Shown one piece after another: positions 16,954 through 26,326 of a stretch of 28,719 nt of DNA (the first letter of the stretch is position 1; every line of letters begins with the position of its first letter). Below the pieces are notes generated by a model. That model was given only the letters and a program-made list of their open reading frames with translations, was not told where the DNA came from and did no database searches. A program made the position numbers and the translations under genes. Location: NCBI RefSeq assembly GCF_001557325.1, contig NZ_LSJS01000165.1:1-28719 (forward strand), read 5' to 3'. The stretch is from Erythrobacter donghaensis (GTDB lineage Bacteria; Pseudomonadota; Alphaproteobacteria; Sphingomonadales; Sphingomonadaceae).

Positions 16954-19413
16954 ATGAAATTGCGTTACGCGCTTTGCGCCGGTGCCGCCGTGTCGGCCCT
17001 CATCTCCGCCCCCGCCTTCGCGCAGGACACCACCGACGAGACGGTCGAGGGCGAGGAAATCATCGTCACCGCGGTCGCGCGCGGCCAGAACCGCATCGAA
17101 AGCTCGGTCTCGGTCAGCGCCATCGGGGCCGACGAGATCACCAAATTGAACGCCCCCTCCTCGGCCGACCTCATCCGCCAGATCCCCGGCATCCGCTCGG
17201 AAGCCTCGGGCGGTGAGGGCAACGCCAACATCGCGGTGCGCGGCATTCCCGTCTCGACCGGCGGGGCGCGCTACATCCAGCTGCAGGAAGATGGCCTCCC
17301 GATCCTCGAATTCGGCGACATCATCTTCGGCAATGCCGACAACTTCCTGCGCGCCGACCGCTCGGTCGCGCGCGTCGAAGCGGTACGCGGCGGCTCGGCC
17401 TCGACCTTCGCCTCGAACGCGCCGGGTGCGGTGATCAACTTCATCTCCAAGACCGGGGAGCAGGAGGGCGGCGCGATCCAGGGCTCTGTCGGGCTCGACT
17501 TCGAGACCTATCGCCTCGATTTCGACTACGGCGCGCCGCTCGCCGAGGATCTCTACTTCCACGTCGGCGGCTTCTACCGCACCGGCGAGGGCCCGCGCGA
17601 CATCGGCTACAACGGCTATGACGGCGGCCAGATCAAGGCCAACATCACCAAGGAATTCGACGGCGGCTATATCCGGTTCAGCGCCAAGTATCTCGACGAC
17701 ACGACGCCGACCATTCTGCCCCAGCCGGTGCGGGTGACGGGTTCGAACGGCTCGCCGAGCTATCAGGCGATCCCCGGTTTCGATCCGCGCACCGATTCGC
17801 TCTACAGCCCCTTCCTCGGCCAGGCGGCGACGCTCGACGGGAACAACAACCCGGCCACCTTCGACTTCCGCGACGGGCTTTCGGTGCAGTCCTTCGCCTT
17901 CGGGATCGAGAGCGAGATCGACGTGGGCGGCGGCTGGACGCTGACCAACCGCTTCCGCTTCGCCGACAATTCGGGCGGCTTCCTGTCGCCCTTCCCGGCC
18001 GGGGCCGACAGCGCGCAGAACGTGGCGAACGCCATCGGCGGCGCGGGTTCGACCATCCTCTTTGCGAGCGGCCCCAATGCCGGGCAGGTCGCCAACCCGG
18101 CGACCATCGGCGGCAACGGCCTGCTCACCAACGTGGTGGTGTTCAACACCCGGCTGAACAGCCTCGACAACATCACCAACGATTTCCGCGTGAACAAGGA
18201 ATTCGACCTTGGCGGCGGCTCGCTCAATTTCACCAGCGGCTTCTACCTCTCGCGCCAGACCATCGACACCGACTGGCTGTGGACCAGCCACGTCCAGACC
18301 GTGCAGGGCGACGGGCAGGCGGTGCTGGTCGACATCCGCAATGCAGGCGGTGAGGTCGTCACCCAGAACGGGGCGGTCGGCTTCGGCGCTACCTTCTTCG
18401 GCAATTGCTGCCGCCGGTCCTATGATGTCGACTATTCGACCTACGCGCCCTTCGCCTCGCTCTCCTTCGAGACCGGGCGCCTGACGCTCGATGCCTCGAT
18501 CCGCTACGATTTCGGCGATGCAAGCGGGACGATCACCGGATCGGATACCGGCTTCGGAACGGGCGTTGCCAGCTTCGATTTCGACCGCAACGGCACGATC
18601 AGCCCCGCCGAGGCGCAGACCAGCGTCCTGCCGCTCGGCAATGCGCGTCCGGTGAACTACGATTTCGACTACTTCAGCTACTCGCTGGGGGCGAACTACC
18701 TCCTCACCGACGATCTGGGCGCCTTCGTGCGCTACAGCCGCGGCGGGCGTCACACCGCCGACCGCTCGCTGTTCTCGCCCGCCGTCAGCACCACCGACGG
18801 CAGCCTGCCGGGGGGTGATGCGGGCGTGATCGCCACGGTCAGGCAGCTCGAAGTGGGCGCCAAGTACCAGTCGGGCGGGATCGGCTTCTACGCCACCGGC
18901 TTCTACGCCAAGACGCAGGAAACCAATGTCGAGCTCGCCCCGCTCGAACTGTTCGACAGCACCTACGAAGCCTACGGAATCGAGCTCGAGGGCTCGTGGC
19001 GCACCGGGCCCTTCTCGCTGACGGCAGGGGCGACCTGGACCGATTCCGAGATCCAGGACGCGCTCGACGCCTCGACCATCGGCAACACCCCGCGGCGTCA
19101 GGCCGATCTCGTGTACCAGGCCACCGCGCAGTACGAGAGCGACCTGTTCACGCTGGGCGCCAACGTGGTCGGCACCACCGACAGCTTCACGCAGGACAGC
19201 AACCAGCTGAAGCTGCCCGCCTTCGCGCAGGTCAACGCCTTCGTCGCCTTCCGCCCGATCGAGCGGATCGAGGTCGGCCTCAACGCGCAGAACCTGTTCA
19301 ACGCCGAGGGCTTCACCGAGGCGGAGGAGGGTTCGATCCCCGCCAACGGGATCGTGCGCGCCCGCTCGATCGCCGGGCGCACCGTGCTTGCCTCGGTCCG
19401 GTTCGACTTCTGA
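16954..19413 (+). CDS. TonB-dependent receptor of the sucrose locus
   Basis: This 819-residue receptor starts at ATG 16954 behind a GAGGAGAAG ribosome site. Residues 1-24 are a signal peptide ending APAFAQ, followed by acidic linker and a TonB-box-like EEIIVTAVA. The plug carries LIRQIPGIRSEAS, NIAVRGIPVS, LQEDGLPILEFGD and VEAVRGGSASTFASNAPGAVINF; a barrel follows and ends in the terminal phenylalanine (ASVRFDF). It belongs to the carbohydrate-type receptors common in sphingomonads. Its promoter region holds two LacI-type operators, and downstream on the same strand come the GH68 enzyme and fructokinase, so sucrose or fructosides are the likely cargo. The ligand is inferred from context. A hairpin at 19435-19466 separates it from the enzyme genes and may lower their expression relative to the receptor. 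Confidence 0.93.
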   Translation: MKLRYALCAGAAVSALISAPAFAQDTTDETVEGEEIIVTAVARGQNRIESSVSVSAIGADEITKLNAPSSADLIRQIPGIRSEASGGEGNANIAVRGIPVSTGGARYIQLQEDGLPILEFGDIIFGNADNFLRADRSVARVEAVRGGSASTFASNAPGAVINFISKTGEQEGGAIQGSVGLDFETYRLDFDYGAPLAEDLYFHVGGFYRTGEGPRDIGYNGYDGGQIKANITKEFDGGYIRFSAKYLDDTTPTILPQPVRVTGSNGSPSYQAIPGFDPRTDSLYSPFLGQAATLDGNNNPATFDFRDGLSVQSFAFGIESEIDVGGGWTLTNRFRFADNSGGFLSPFPAGADSAQNVANAIGGAGSTILFASGPNAGQVANPATIGGNGLLTNVVVFNTRLNSLDNITNDFRVNKEFDLGGGSLNFTSGFYLSRQTIDTDWLWTSHVQTVQGDGQAVLVDIRNAGGEVVTQNGAVGFGATFFGNCCRRSYDVDYSTYAPFASLSFETGRLTLDASIRYDFGDASGTITGSDTGFGTGVASFDFDRNGTISPAEAQTSVLPLGNARPVNYDFDYFSYSLGANYLLTDDLGAFVRYSRGGRHTADRSLFSPAVSTTDGSLPGGDAGVIATVRQLEVGAKYQSGGIGFYATGFYAKTQETNVELAPLELFDSTYEAYGIELEGSWRTGPFSLTAGATWTDSEIQDALDASTIGNTPRRQADLVYQATAQYESDLFTLGANVVGTTDSFTQDSNQLKLPAFAQVNAFVAFRPIERIEVGLNAQNLFNAEGFTEAEEGSIPANGIVRARSIAGRTVLASVRFDF

Positions 19414-19434
19414 CGAGCGGATGCGAGCTATCGG

Positions 19435-19466
19435 GGCTGGCCGCCATTCTCCCCCGGCGGCCGGCC
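19435..19466 (+). terminator. 11-bp hairpin between receptor and GH68 gene
   Basis: Arms 19435-19445 and 19456-19466 pair over eleven bases with one G-U pair and a ten-base loop. Only a weak T-rich stretch follows. In an 81-base gap within the apparent operon it could be a partial terminator or a messenger-stabilising structure. Confidence 0.5.
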
Positions 19467-19494
19467 CTCCCTTGTATTGATGTGACGTGACGGG

Positions 19495-20589
19495 ATGACA
19501 GCTCGGATGACCAGCAGGTGGACAGCCGAACAGGTGCGCCGGATCGAGGCTCCGCTCGGGGCCGACGTGCTGATCCCGCAGGTGGGCGATGCGGGCCACG
19601 GGGCGCTCGATCCGGCGCGGCTCTACTGGGACATGTGGCCGCTGCAGGACGCGAGCGGGCACCGCACGCGGCTCGCCGGGCGCGAGCTGTGGATGGCGCT
19701 CACCGCCCCAGACCGCGGCGATCCGGCCCTGCGCCACTTCGAGGCGAAGATCCACTGGATCGAACGGCGTGATGCGGCCTGGCACGATCTCGGCCCGGTT
19801 CTGCCTGCGATTGACGTGCCTTACGAACGCGAATGGGCAGGTTCTGCCCTGCTTCATGATGATGCGGTGACGCTGTTCTTCACTGCTGCCGGAACCGACG
19901 CCCGTGCGGGCGGCTACCAGCAGGAGCTGTGGTCGGCCACCGCCCTGATCGGCAGGGACGGCTTGCCGGGTGAATGGTCGTTCCCTGCGCCGCTCGTCAC
20001 CGGCTACGGCCCGCATTACATGCCCGCCGATGCCCACGAGGGCGAGGCGGGCAAGATCAAGGCTTTCCGCGACCCGGCCTACTTCCGCGACCCCGCCGAC
20101 GGCACCGAATACCTTGCCTTCACCGCCAGTCTCGCGGGCTCGGCCAGCGCCTTCAACGGCGCCTTCGGCCTTGCCCGCAGGGGCCCGGAAGGCTGGGCGC
20201 TGATCCCTCCCGCGCTCCATGCCGAGGGCGTCAACAACGAGCTCGAGCGCGCCCATCTGGTGTTCCACGACGGTTCCTACTACGCCTTCTGGTCGACCCA
20301 GACCGCGACCTTCGCCGAAGGCCTGCGGCATGCACCGGGAGGGCTCTACGGGATGGTGGCTGGCAGCATGGCGGGGCCGTGGCGGCCGCTCAACGGGACG
20401 GGGCTGGTGCTCGCCAATCCGGAGGGTGCCCCGCAGCAGACCTACAGCTGGTATGTGGACGCGGACCTCACCGTGTGCAGCTTCGTCGATGTCCTTCCCC
20501 ATGATCGCTTCGGCGGGGTGCCTGCCCCGCTGCTGCGCCTGACGCTCGATGGCGAGACCGCCGGGCTGGCGCTCGAGCGCGCCGCCTGA
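19495..20589 (+). CDS. GH68 fructosyl hydrolase/transferase (levansucrase/invertase family), cytoplasmic
   Basis: All GH68 landmarks are present in 364 residues: the nucleophile D46 in YWDMWPLQD, the EWAGSA motif at 113-118, the transition-state RDP triad at 192-194 (AFRDPAYF), and the acid/base E251 in NNELERAHLVF. The five-bladed propeller is complete, but there is no signal peptide and no extra domain, so the protein is shorter than secreted levansucrases and should act inside the cell. GH68 enzymes split sucrose to glucose and a fructosyl group that goes to water or grows into fructan; a cytoplasmic form beside a fructokinase suggests invertase action. The ATG at 19495 was taken; one four codons later is possible. 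The stop shares a base with the fructokinase start (TGATG). Confidence 0.9.
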   Translation: MTARMTSRWTAEQVRRIEAPLGADVLIPQVGDAGHGALDPARLYWDMWPLQDASGHRTRLAGRELWMALTAPDRGDPALRHFEAKIHWIERRDAAWHDLGPVLPAIDVPYEREWAGSALLHDDAVTLFFTAAGTDARAGGYQQELWSATALIGRDGLPGEWSFPAPLVTGYGPHYMPADAHEGEAGKIKAFRDPAYFRDPADGTEYLAFTASLAGSASAFNGAFGLARRGPEGWALIPPALHAEGVNNELERAHLVFHDGSYYAFWSTQTATFAEGLRHAPGGLYGMVAGSMAGPWRPLNGTGLVLANPEGAPQQTYSWYVDADLTVCSFVDVLPHDRFGGVPAPLLRLTLDGETAGLALERAA

Positions 20590-21458
20590 TGCTGGCTGCG
20601 GTCGAGGCGGGGGGCACCAAGTTCGTGCTCGCGGTCGGCCCTTCGCCTGACGCGATCACTGCCCGCCACACCATCCCGACCCGCGACCCCGCCACGACAC
20701 TGGCCGAGGCTGCGGCATGGTTCGCAGGCCATGGGCGCGTCAGCGCGCTGGGCATCGGCAGCTTCGGCCCGGTGGAGCTTGACCGCGCCAGCCCCCGATG
20801 GGGCTTCATCACCACCACCCCCAAGCCCGGCTGGGCGGGCACCGATGTCGCCCGCCACCTCGCCGCTGCGCTCGGGGGCGTGCCGGTCGGCTTCGACACC
20901 GACGTCAACGCCGCCGCGCTCGCCGAGCACATGGCGCGCGGCGGCGGGGGCAGCGGGAGCCTTGCCTACCTTACCATTGGCACCGGCATCGGCGGCGGGC
21001 TGGTGCTGGACGGCAGGCCGGTTCACGGCATCGCCCATCCCGAAGTCGGCCACATCTACCCGCGCCGCCATCCCGACGACCGCGAGTTCCCCGGCACCTG
21101 CCCGCACCACGGCGACTGCCTCGAAGGCCTCGCCAGCGGCCCGGCGGTGATCGCGCGCTGGGGCGCCTCGCTCTCCGAGCTTCCTGCCGACCACGCGGCT
21201 CACGCGATCATCGCCGACTACGTGGCGCAGGCCTGCCACGTCCTCTTCGCCAGCGTCGCGGTCGAGGAGGTGGTGATCGGCGGCGGGGTCGCGCAGACCC
21301 CCGGGCTGGTCGAGCGCATCGCCGCGCGGGCCCGCGAACTCGATGCCGGCTACCTCCCCGGCGGCGCGCGGCACCGCATCATCGCCCCGCGCCTCGGCAC
21401 CGACAGCGGGATCATCGGCGCGATGCTGCTCGCCGCACAGGCTGCCGCAGAGGCTTGA
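20589..21458 (+). CDS. ROK-family fructokinase
   Basis: The 289-residue kinase belongs to the ROK fructokinases (ScrK, YdhR and Zymomonas Frk type). The phosphate-binding start is EAGGTKFVLAVG, the fructokinase signature GSFGPVELD and WGFITTTPKPGW lies at about 57-82, and the catalytic aspartate region reads GFDTDVNAAALAE. The zinc site is complete: GHIYPRRH, then TCPHHGDCLEG. It phosphorylates fructose with ATP to fructose 6-phosphate in the cytoplasm. Its start overlaps the stop of the GH68 gene by one base, which gives a two-gene sucrose splitting unit: GH68 releases fructose and glucose, and this kinase handles the fructose. Glucose would need a glucokinase, which the window does not contain, although some ROK kinases accept glucose weakly. 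Confidence 0.93.
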   Translation: MLAAVEAGGTKFVLAVGPSPDAITARHTIPTRDPATTLAEAAAWFAGHGRVSALGIGSFGPVELDRASPRWGFITTTPKPGWAGTDVARHLAAALGGVPVGFDTDVNAAALAEHMARGGGGSGSLAYLTIGTGIGGGLVLDGRPVHGIAHPEVGHIYPRRHPDDREFPGTCPHHGDCLEGLASGPAVIARWGASLSELPADHAAHAIIADYVAQACHVLFASVAVEEVVIGGGVAQTPGLVERIAARARELDAGYLPGGARHRIIAPRLGTDSGIIGAMLLAAQAAAEA

Positions 21459-21503
21459 TCCTTCCTCCTGCCGCCGCGATAAGGGCGCGAGGGAGAGACA
21501 CAG

Positions 21504-22412
21504 ATGTTCCGACTGCTTGCCGCGCTCGCCGCGCTGATCGGGTTTGCCATGCCGCTGGCCGCCGAGGCGAAGGGACGCTTGGTCGAGTACGAGCGCGTCG
21601 CCGCCGAGGGCCTGCCCGACCAGCGCCTCTCGATCTGGCTGCCGCCGGGCTACGACGCGGGCGAGCGCCGCTATCCGGTGCTCTACATGCATGACGGGCA
21701 CAACCTGTTCGACGTCAAGAACAGCAACTTCAACAAGATCTGGGCGGCCGACAAGGCGATGCTGGCGGCGGTGCAAAGCGGCAAGGTCGAGCCGCACATC
21801 ATCATCGGCATCTGGGCGCCGGGGCCGGACCGCTACCGCCAGTATCTCCCCCGCAGCGCCTATGACGCCGCGCCCCCGGCGCTCAAGGCACAGATGGATG
21901 CGACGGGAGGCGGGGAGATCATCTCCCAGAACTACCTCGCCTGGATCGCCGGGCCCCTGAAGGCGTGGGTCGATGCCTCCTTCCGCACCCGCCCGGGACG
22001 CGACGACACCGCGATCGTCGGCTCCTCGATGGGCGGGCTGATGAGCTGCTACGCCTTCCTGGAGAAGCCGGAGGTGTTCGGCCGGGCGGGCTGCGTCTCC
22101 TCGCACTGGCCCGCGGTCGATCCGCGCAGCGTTGCGGGGGAGGACAGCGGGGTGAAGCAGATGTGGGACGTCTGGTTCGCCGCGCGCCTCGGCAAGCCCG
22201 ATGGTCGCCGCGTGTGGATGGACCACGGCACCGCGACGCTCGACCAGTTCTACGCGCCTTACCAGCAGGTCGTCGACGCGCGCTTCACCAGCGCGGGCTG
22301 GGAGAAAGGCCGCGACTGGGAGAGCCGCGTCTACGAGGGCGCCGAGCACGAGGAGAACGCCTGGGCTGCGCGCCTGCCCGAGGTGTTCGGCTGGCTGCTG
22401 CGAAGGGACTAA
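21504..22412 (+). CDS. Exported alpha/beta-hydrolase, putative esterase (esterase D/Fes family)
   Basis: The 302-residue protein begins with a signal peptide ([22 protein letters not shown]) and belongs to the putative esterases related to esterase D, enterochelin esterase and xylan esterases. The strand and oxyanion segment [14 protein letters not shown] is near 64-77, the nucleophile is S175 in GSSMGG, and the histidine is probably in the [10 protein letters not shown] segment near 284, with an acid before it. The start is supported by a GGGAGAGACACAG ribosome region just upstream. It would act in the periplasm or outside. It follows the fructokinase by 45 bases and may belong to the same unit, but its substrate is unknown; sugar esters or polyol esters are only a guess. 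Its stop codon overlaps that of the convergent eda gene. Confidence 0.85.
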   Translation: MFRLLAALAALIGFAMPLAAEAKGRLVEYERVAAEGLPDQRLSIWLPPGYDAGERRYPVLYMHDGHNLFDVKNSNFNKIWAADKAMLAAVQSGKVEPHIIIGIWAPGPDRYRQYLPRSAYDAAPPALKAQMDATGGGEIISQNYLAWIAGPLKAWVDASFRTRPGRDDTAIVGSSMGGLMSCYAFLEKPEVFGRAGCVSSHWPAVDPRSVAGEDSGVKQMWDVWFAARLGKPDGRRVWMDHGTATLDQFYAPYQQVVDARFTSAGWEKGRDWESRVYEGAEHEENAWAARLPEVFGWLLRRD

Positions 22413-23017
22413 CGCAGCCCGAAAGCCTCTTTCGCCAGCCGCTCCACCACCGCCTTGTCCGGCGCGCCCTTGGGCGAGACCCAGCTGCCGCCCACGCAGA
22501 GCACCGGATCGAAAGCGAGCCACTCGGGCGCGTTCTCGAGGCTGATCCCGCCCGTGGGGCAGAAACGGCATTGGCCGAAGGGCGCGGCCAGCGCCTTCAG
22601 CGCGGGCAGGCCCCCCGCCGCCATCGCCGGGAAGAACTTGAACCGCTCGAGCCCCAGATCGAGCCCGCGCATGATGTCGCCCGCATTGGCGATGCCGGGG
22701 AGGAAGGGCACGCCTGCCGCAATCGCCGCCTTGCCGAGATTGTCGGTGAGGCCGGGGGAGACGATGAACTCGCTCCCCGCCTCGAGCGCCGCGTCGAGCT
22801 CTCGCGGATTGGTGACCGTGCCCGCCCCGACGATCGCGCCCTCGACCTGCTTCATCGCCCGGATTGCGCCCAGCGCGGCGGGGGTGCGCAGCGTGACTTC
22901 GAGCACGCGCAAGCCCCCGGCGACCAGCGCCTCGGCAAGCGGGACGGCGTGAGCCTCGTCCTCGATGACGATCACCGGGATGACCGGCGCGGTGCGCATG
23001 ATGGCGTCGATATTCAT
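22409..23017 (-). CDS. eda: 2-keto-3-deoxy-6-phosphogluconate aldolase
   Basis: This 202-residue class I aldolase cleaves KDPG to pyruvate and glyceraldehyde 3-phosphate, the last Entner-Doudoroff step. The Schiff-base lysine is K127 in RFKFFPA, the catalytic glutamate is E40 in VLEVTLRT, and GAGTVTNP and [10 protein letters not shown] complete the phosphate site. The length fits the short bacterial form. The ATG at 23017 lies two bases after the edd stop and has GGAG ten bases before it; a GTG two codons upstream overlaps the edd stop but sits too close to the ribosome site. The gene is last in the zwf-edd-eda operon and ends by overlapping the convergent esterase by four bases. Confidence 0.96.
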   Translation of the reverse strand: MNIDAIMRTAPVIPVIVIEDEAHAVPLAEALVAGGLRVLEVTLRTPAALGAIRAMKQVEGAIVGAGTVTNPRELDAALEAGSEFIVSPGLTDNLGKAAIAAGVPFLPGIANAGDIMRGLDLGLERFKFFPAMAAGGLPALKALAAPFGQCRFCPTGGISLENAPEWLAFDPVLCVGGSWVSPKGAPDKAVVERLAKEAFGLR

Positions 23018-23019
23018 GG

Positions 23020-24822
23020 TCACAGGTCTCCGGTCGCCAGCATCGCGCTCGCACCGCGCTCGGCGCTGTCGGCGAAGCGGCGGAACATGCCGAACAGCTC
23101 GCGGCCCGTGCCGAGCTCGGCGCGACGGTCGGGGGCGGGCTCGCGCGCATCGAGGTCGGCGGTGGTGGAAAGCTCGCCGGTCGCAGCACTGACCCGGACG
23201 ATGTCGCCGTCGCGCAGCCGCGCGAGCGGTCCGCCCCCCAGCGCCTCCGGGGTGCAGTGGATCGCCGCCGGGACCTTGCCGCTCGCGCCCGACATGCGCC
23301 CGTCGGTGACCAGCGCGACCTTGAACCCGCGGTCCTGGAGCACGCCGAGCACCGGGGTCAGCTTGTGGAGTTCGGGCATCCCGTTGGCGCGCGGGCCCTG
23401 GAAGCGGACCACCACCACCACGTCGCGGTCGAGCTCGCCCGCCCGGAAGGCGGCGGCGACGCTCGGCTGGTCCTCGAACACGCGGCACGGCGCCTCGACC
23501 GTCCAGCGCGTCTCCTCGACCGCCGAGGTCTTGAAGCAGGCGCGCCCGAGATTGCCCTGGAGCAGGCGCATCCCGCCGTCCGCCTTGAAGGGGTTGGCGA
23601 CGGGGCGGAGCATGGTGTCGTCGCCCGAAGGGCCGACCTCGCGCCACACCAGTTCCTCGCCCTCGAGGCCGGGCTCCTTGGCGTATTCGGCAAAGCCGCC
23701 ACGCGCCACGGTCAGGATGTCCGCATGCGCCAGCCCCGCTTCGAGCAGCTCGCCGATCACGAAGCCCATGCCGCCCGCGTTGTGGAAGTGGTTCACGTCG
23801 CCCGACCCGTTGGGGTAGATCTGCGCGATCAGCGGGACGGCACTCGACAGCTCGGAGAGATCGTCCCAGTCGAAGATCACCCCCGCCGCGCGGGCGATCG
23901 CGGGCAGGTGGATCGCGTGATTGGTCGAGCCTCCGGTGGCCAGCAGGCCCACGGCCGCGTTGACGATCGCCTTCTCGTCGACGCAGTGGCCGAGCGGGCG
24001 GTAATCCTCGCCCTTGCGCCCGATCTCGGCGACGCGGTGCACGGCGGCGCGATCGAGTTCCTGGCGCAGCTTGGTGCCGGGGTTGATAAACGCGGCGTTG
24101 GGGATGTGCAGCCCCATCATCTCCATCATCATCTGGTTGGAGTTTGCCGTGCCGAAGAAGGTGCAGGTGCCGGGCGAATGGTAGCTCGCCATCTCGCTCG
24201 CCAGCAATTCGTCGCGCGTCGCCTTGCCCTCGGCATAGAGCTGGCGAACGCGCTGCTTTTCCTTGTTGGGAATGCCGGTCGGCATCGGCCCGCCGGGGAC
24301 GAGGATCGTCGGCAGGTGGCCGAACCTCAAGGCACCGATCAGCAGCCCGGGCACGATCTTGTCGCAGATGCCGAGCATCAGTACGCCGTCATACATCGCA
24401 TGGCTGAGCGCGACCCCGGTGCCGAGCGCGATGACGTCGCGGCTGAACAGCGACAGCTCCATGCCGGTTTCGCCCTGCGTCACCCCGTCGCACATCGCGG
24501 GCACGCCGCCCGCGACCTGCGCTGTGGCGCCGATCTCGCGGGCGTAGATCTTCAGCCGCTCGGGGTAGCGGTAATAGGGCGCATGGGCCGAAAGCATGTC
24601 GTTATAGGCGGTGACGATGCCGATATTGGGCCCGCGCCCGGCAACCATCGCCGGCTTGTCGTCGCCCATCCCCGCGTAGACATGCGCGAGGTTGGAGCAG
24701 GAGACGGCCGAGCGATCGCCCATATTGTCGCCTTCGCGGCGGATGAGGTCGAGGTAGGCGGCGCGGGGGCCCCGCGAATTTTCGATCACCCGCTGGGTGA
24801 CCCGGTGGAGGATGTCATTCAT
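23020..24822 (-). CDS. edd: 6-phosphogluconate dehydratase
   Basis: The 600-residue protein belongs to the IlvD/Edd family and turns 6-phosphogluconate into KDPG. Edd-specific features include the N-terminal [19 protein letters not shown] and the cysteines that hold the [4Fe-4S] cluster: C111 in [11 protein letters not shown]153 in GICDKIVPG and C220 in [14 protein letters not shown]. The C-terminal half carries [19 protein letters not shown]. The length matches E. coli Edd (about 600), not the shorter IlvD. The start overlaps the zwf stop by eight bases, so the two are co-translated. The iron-sulfur cluster makes the enzyme sensitive to oxidants. The gene is complete and intact. Confidence 0.96.
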   Translation of the reverse strand: MNDILHRVTQRVIENSRGPRAAYLDLIRREGDNMGDRSAVSCSNLAHVYAGMGDDKPAMVAGRGPNIGIVTAYNDMLSAHAPYYRYPERLKIYAREIGATAQVAGGVPAMCDGVTQGETGMELSLFSRDVIALGTGVALSHAMYDGVLMLGICDKIVPGLLIGALRFGHLPTILVPGGPMPTGIPNKEKQRVRQLYAEGKATRDELLASEMASYHSPGTCTFFGTANSNQMMMEMMGLHIPNAAFINPGTKLRQELDRAAVHRVAEIGRKGEDYRPLGHCVDEKAIVNAAVGLLATGGSTNHAIHLPAIARAAGVIFDWDDLSELSSAVPLIAQIYPNGSGDVNHFHNAGGMGFVIGELLEAGLAHADILTVARGGFAEYAKEPGLEGEELVWREVGPSGDDTMLRPVANPFKADGGMRLLQGNLGRACFKTSAVEETRWTVEAPCRVFEDQPSVAAAFRAGELDRDVVVVVRFQGPRANGMPELHKLTPVLGVLQDRGFKVALVTDGRMSGASGKVPAAIHCTPEALGGGPLARLRDGDIVRVSAATGELSTTADLDAREPAPDRRAELGTGRELFGMFRRFADSAERGASAMLATGDL

Positions 24823-26254
24823 GCCACGTCACTCCGTCGCGTTCCGCGAGCGCGATCGCCGCGCTCGGGCCCCAGCTGCCTGCTGTGTAGGTCTTGGGGG
24901 TGAGGCCGTCCGCCGCCCAGCCGGCGCGGATCGCGTCTACCCAGTCCCACTGCGCCTCCACCTCGTCGCGTCGCACGAACAGGGTCTGGTCGCCCTCAAC
25001 CAGATCAAGCAGCAGGCGTTCGTAGGCAATCCGCCGCACCGCGCCGCTGAAGGCGTCGGGCATGGCGATGTTGAGCGGCACCTGGCGCAGGCGAATCCCC
25101 TCGCGATCGAGCCCCGGCACCTTGGCCATCAGCGAGAGGGTGATGTTTTCTTCCGGCTGGATGCCGATCACCAGCCGGTTGGGCTGCATCGTCGCGCCCT
25201 TCCCGGCGAAGATCGAGTGCGGCACGCAGCGGAACTGGATCACGATCTCGGTCACGCGCTTGGGCATGCGCTTGCCCGTGCGCAGGTAGAACGGCACGCC
25301 CTTCCAGCGCCAGTTGTCGACATGCGCCTTGATCGCGACGAAGGTCTCGGTGTCGGACGGCTTGCCCAGCTCCTCGTCATAGCCCGGCACCGCCTGCCCG
25401 CCGATCGCGCCGGCGCGGTATTGGCCGGTGACGGTCTCGTTCGCGGCGACGCCCCGCAGCGCGCGCAGCACCTTGACCTTTTCGTCGCGCACCGCGGTGG
25501 CGTCGAAGTGCGCGGGCGGCTCCATCGCCACCAGCGCGAGCAGCTGGAGCATGTGGTTCTGCACCATGTCGCGGATCGCGCCGGCATCGTCGTAGAAGGC
25601 GACGCGGCCTTCGAGGCCCACGGTCTCGGCCACCGTGATCTGCACGTGTTCGATGTGCGCGGCGTTCCACAGCGGCTCGAACATGATGTTGGCAAAGCGC
25701 AGCGCCAGCAGGTTCTGCACCGTCTCCTTGCCGAGATAGTGGTCGATGCGGAAGATGCGGTGTTCGGGGAAGGCGGCGGCGACCGCGTCGTTGATCTCGC
25801 GGCTCGAGGCGAGGTCGGTGCCGAGCGGCTTTTCGAGGCACATGCGCACCGTCTCGCCGGTAAGCCCCGCCGATTGCAGCCCCTTGATCGTTGGCTCGAA
25901 CAGGCTCGGCGCGGTGGAAAGGAAGATCGCAAGACCGCGCTCGGGCGTCCCGACCTTCTCGGCGAGCGCATCGTAGCCGTCGAGGGTGGTCGCATCGAGG
26001 GTCTGATAGGCGAGGCGGTTGAGGAACCACGCCATGCTCCCGCGGCGCTCGGCGGGGAGGTGCTTCTCGAGCGCGGCGCGGGCGAAATTGCGGTATTCGC
26101 TGTCGCTCATGGCGCTGCGCGCGGTGCCGACGATCCTGAGGTCGGCGGCGAGGAGGCCATCGGCGTCGAGCGCGAACAGGCTCGGCAGCAGCATGCGCTG
26201 GGCAAGGTCGCCGGTGGCTCCGAACAGCAGCAGGCGGTCAGCGGTGAAGCTCAT
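24815..26254 (-). CDS. zwf: Glucose-6-phosphate 1-dehydrogenase
   Basis: The 479-residue protein oxidises glucose 6-phosphate to 6-phosphogluconolactone, feeding the Entner-Doudoroff route. The nucleotide-binding N-terminus reads [17 protein letters not shown], the active-site motif is RIDHYLGKE (about 169-177, with H172), and EKPLG near 145 and FYLRTGKRM near 340 complete the substrate and cofactor sites. It starts the zwf-edd-eda set, 72 bases after the permease gene on the same strand, and overlaps edd by eight bases. The gap shows no terminator, so permease and enzymes may share one transcript. No 6-phosphogluconolactonase gene is next to it; lactone opening can also occur spontaneously or from a gene elsewhere. 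Confidence 0.96.
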   Translation of the reverse strand: MSFTADRLLLFGATGDLAQRMLLPSLFALDADGLLAADLRIVGTARSAMSDSEYRNFARAALEKHLPAERRGSMAWFLNRLAYQTLDATTLDGYDALAEKVGTPERGLAIFLSTAPSLFEPTIKGLQSAGLTGETVRMCLEKPLGTDLASSREINDAVAAAFPEHRIFRIDHYLGKETVQNLLALRFANIMFEPLWNAAHIEHVQITVAETVGLEGRVAFYDDAGAIRDMVQNHMLQLLALVAMEPPAHFDATAVRDEKVKVLRALRGVAANETVTGQYRAGAIGGQAVPGYDEELGKPSDTETFVAIKAHVDNWRWKGVPFYLRTGKRMPKRVTEIVIQFRCVPHSIFAGKGATMQPNRLVIGIQPEENITLSLMAKVPGLDREGIRLRQVPLNIAMPDAFSGAVRRIAYERLLLDLVEGDQTLFVRRDEVEAQWDWVDAIRAGWAADGLTPKTYTAGSWGPSAAIALAERDGVTWHE

Positions 26255-26326
26255 GGCGGTCGGGGCCCCTTGTTGCGTCGCGCTCTACCTAGGCGCGTGG
26301 GGTTCTATCCGCCAGTGGGCGCATAC

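Noticed and set aside
16849..20502. Minus-strand open frame of over 1200 codons opposite the TonB receptor and GH68 gene
   Set aside because: Same shadow effect; the plus strand encodes complete, recognisable proteins here.
24815..24822. Possible frameshift between zwf and edd because their ends overlap
   Set aside because: Both proteins are complete with normal ends; the eight-base overlap is ordinary translational coupling.
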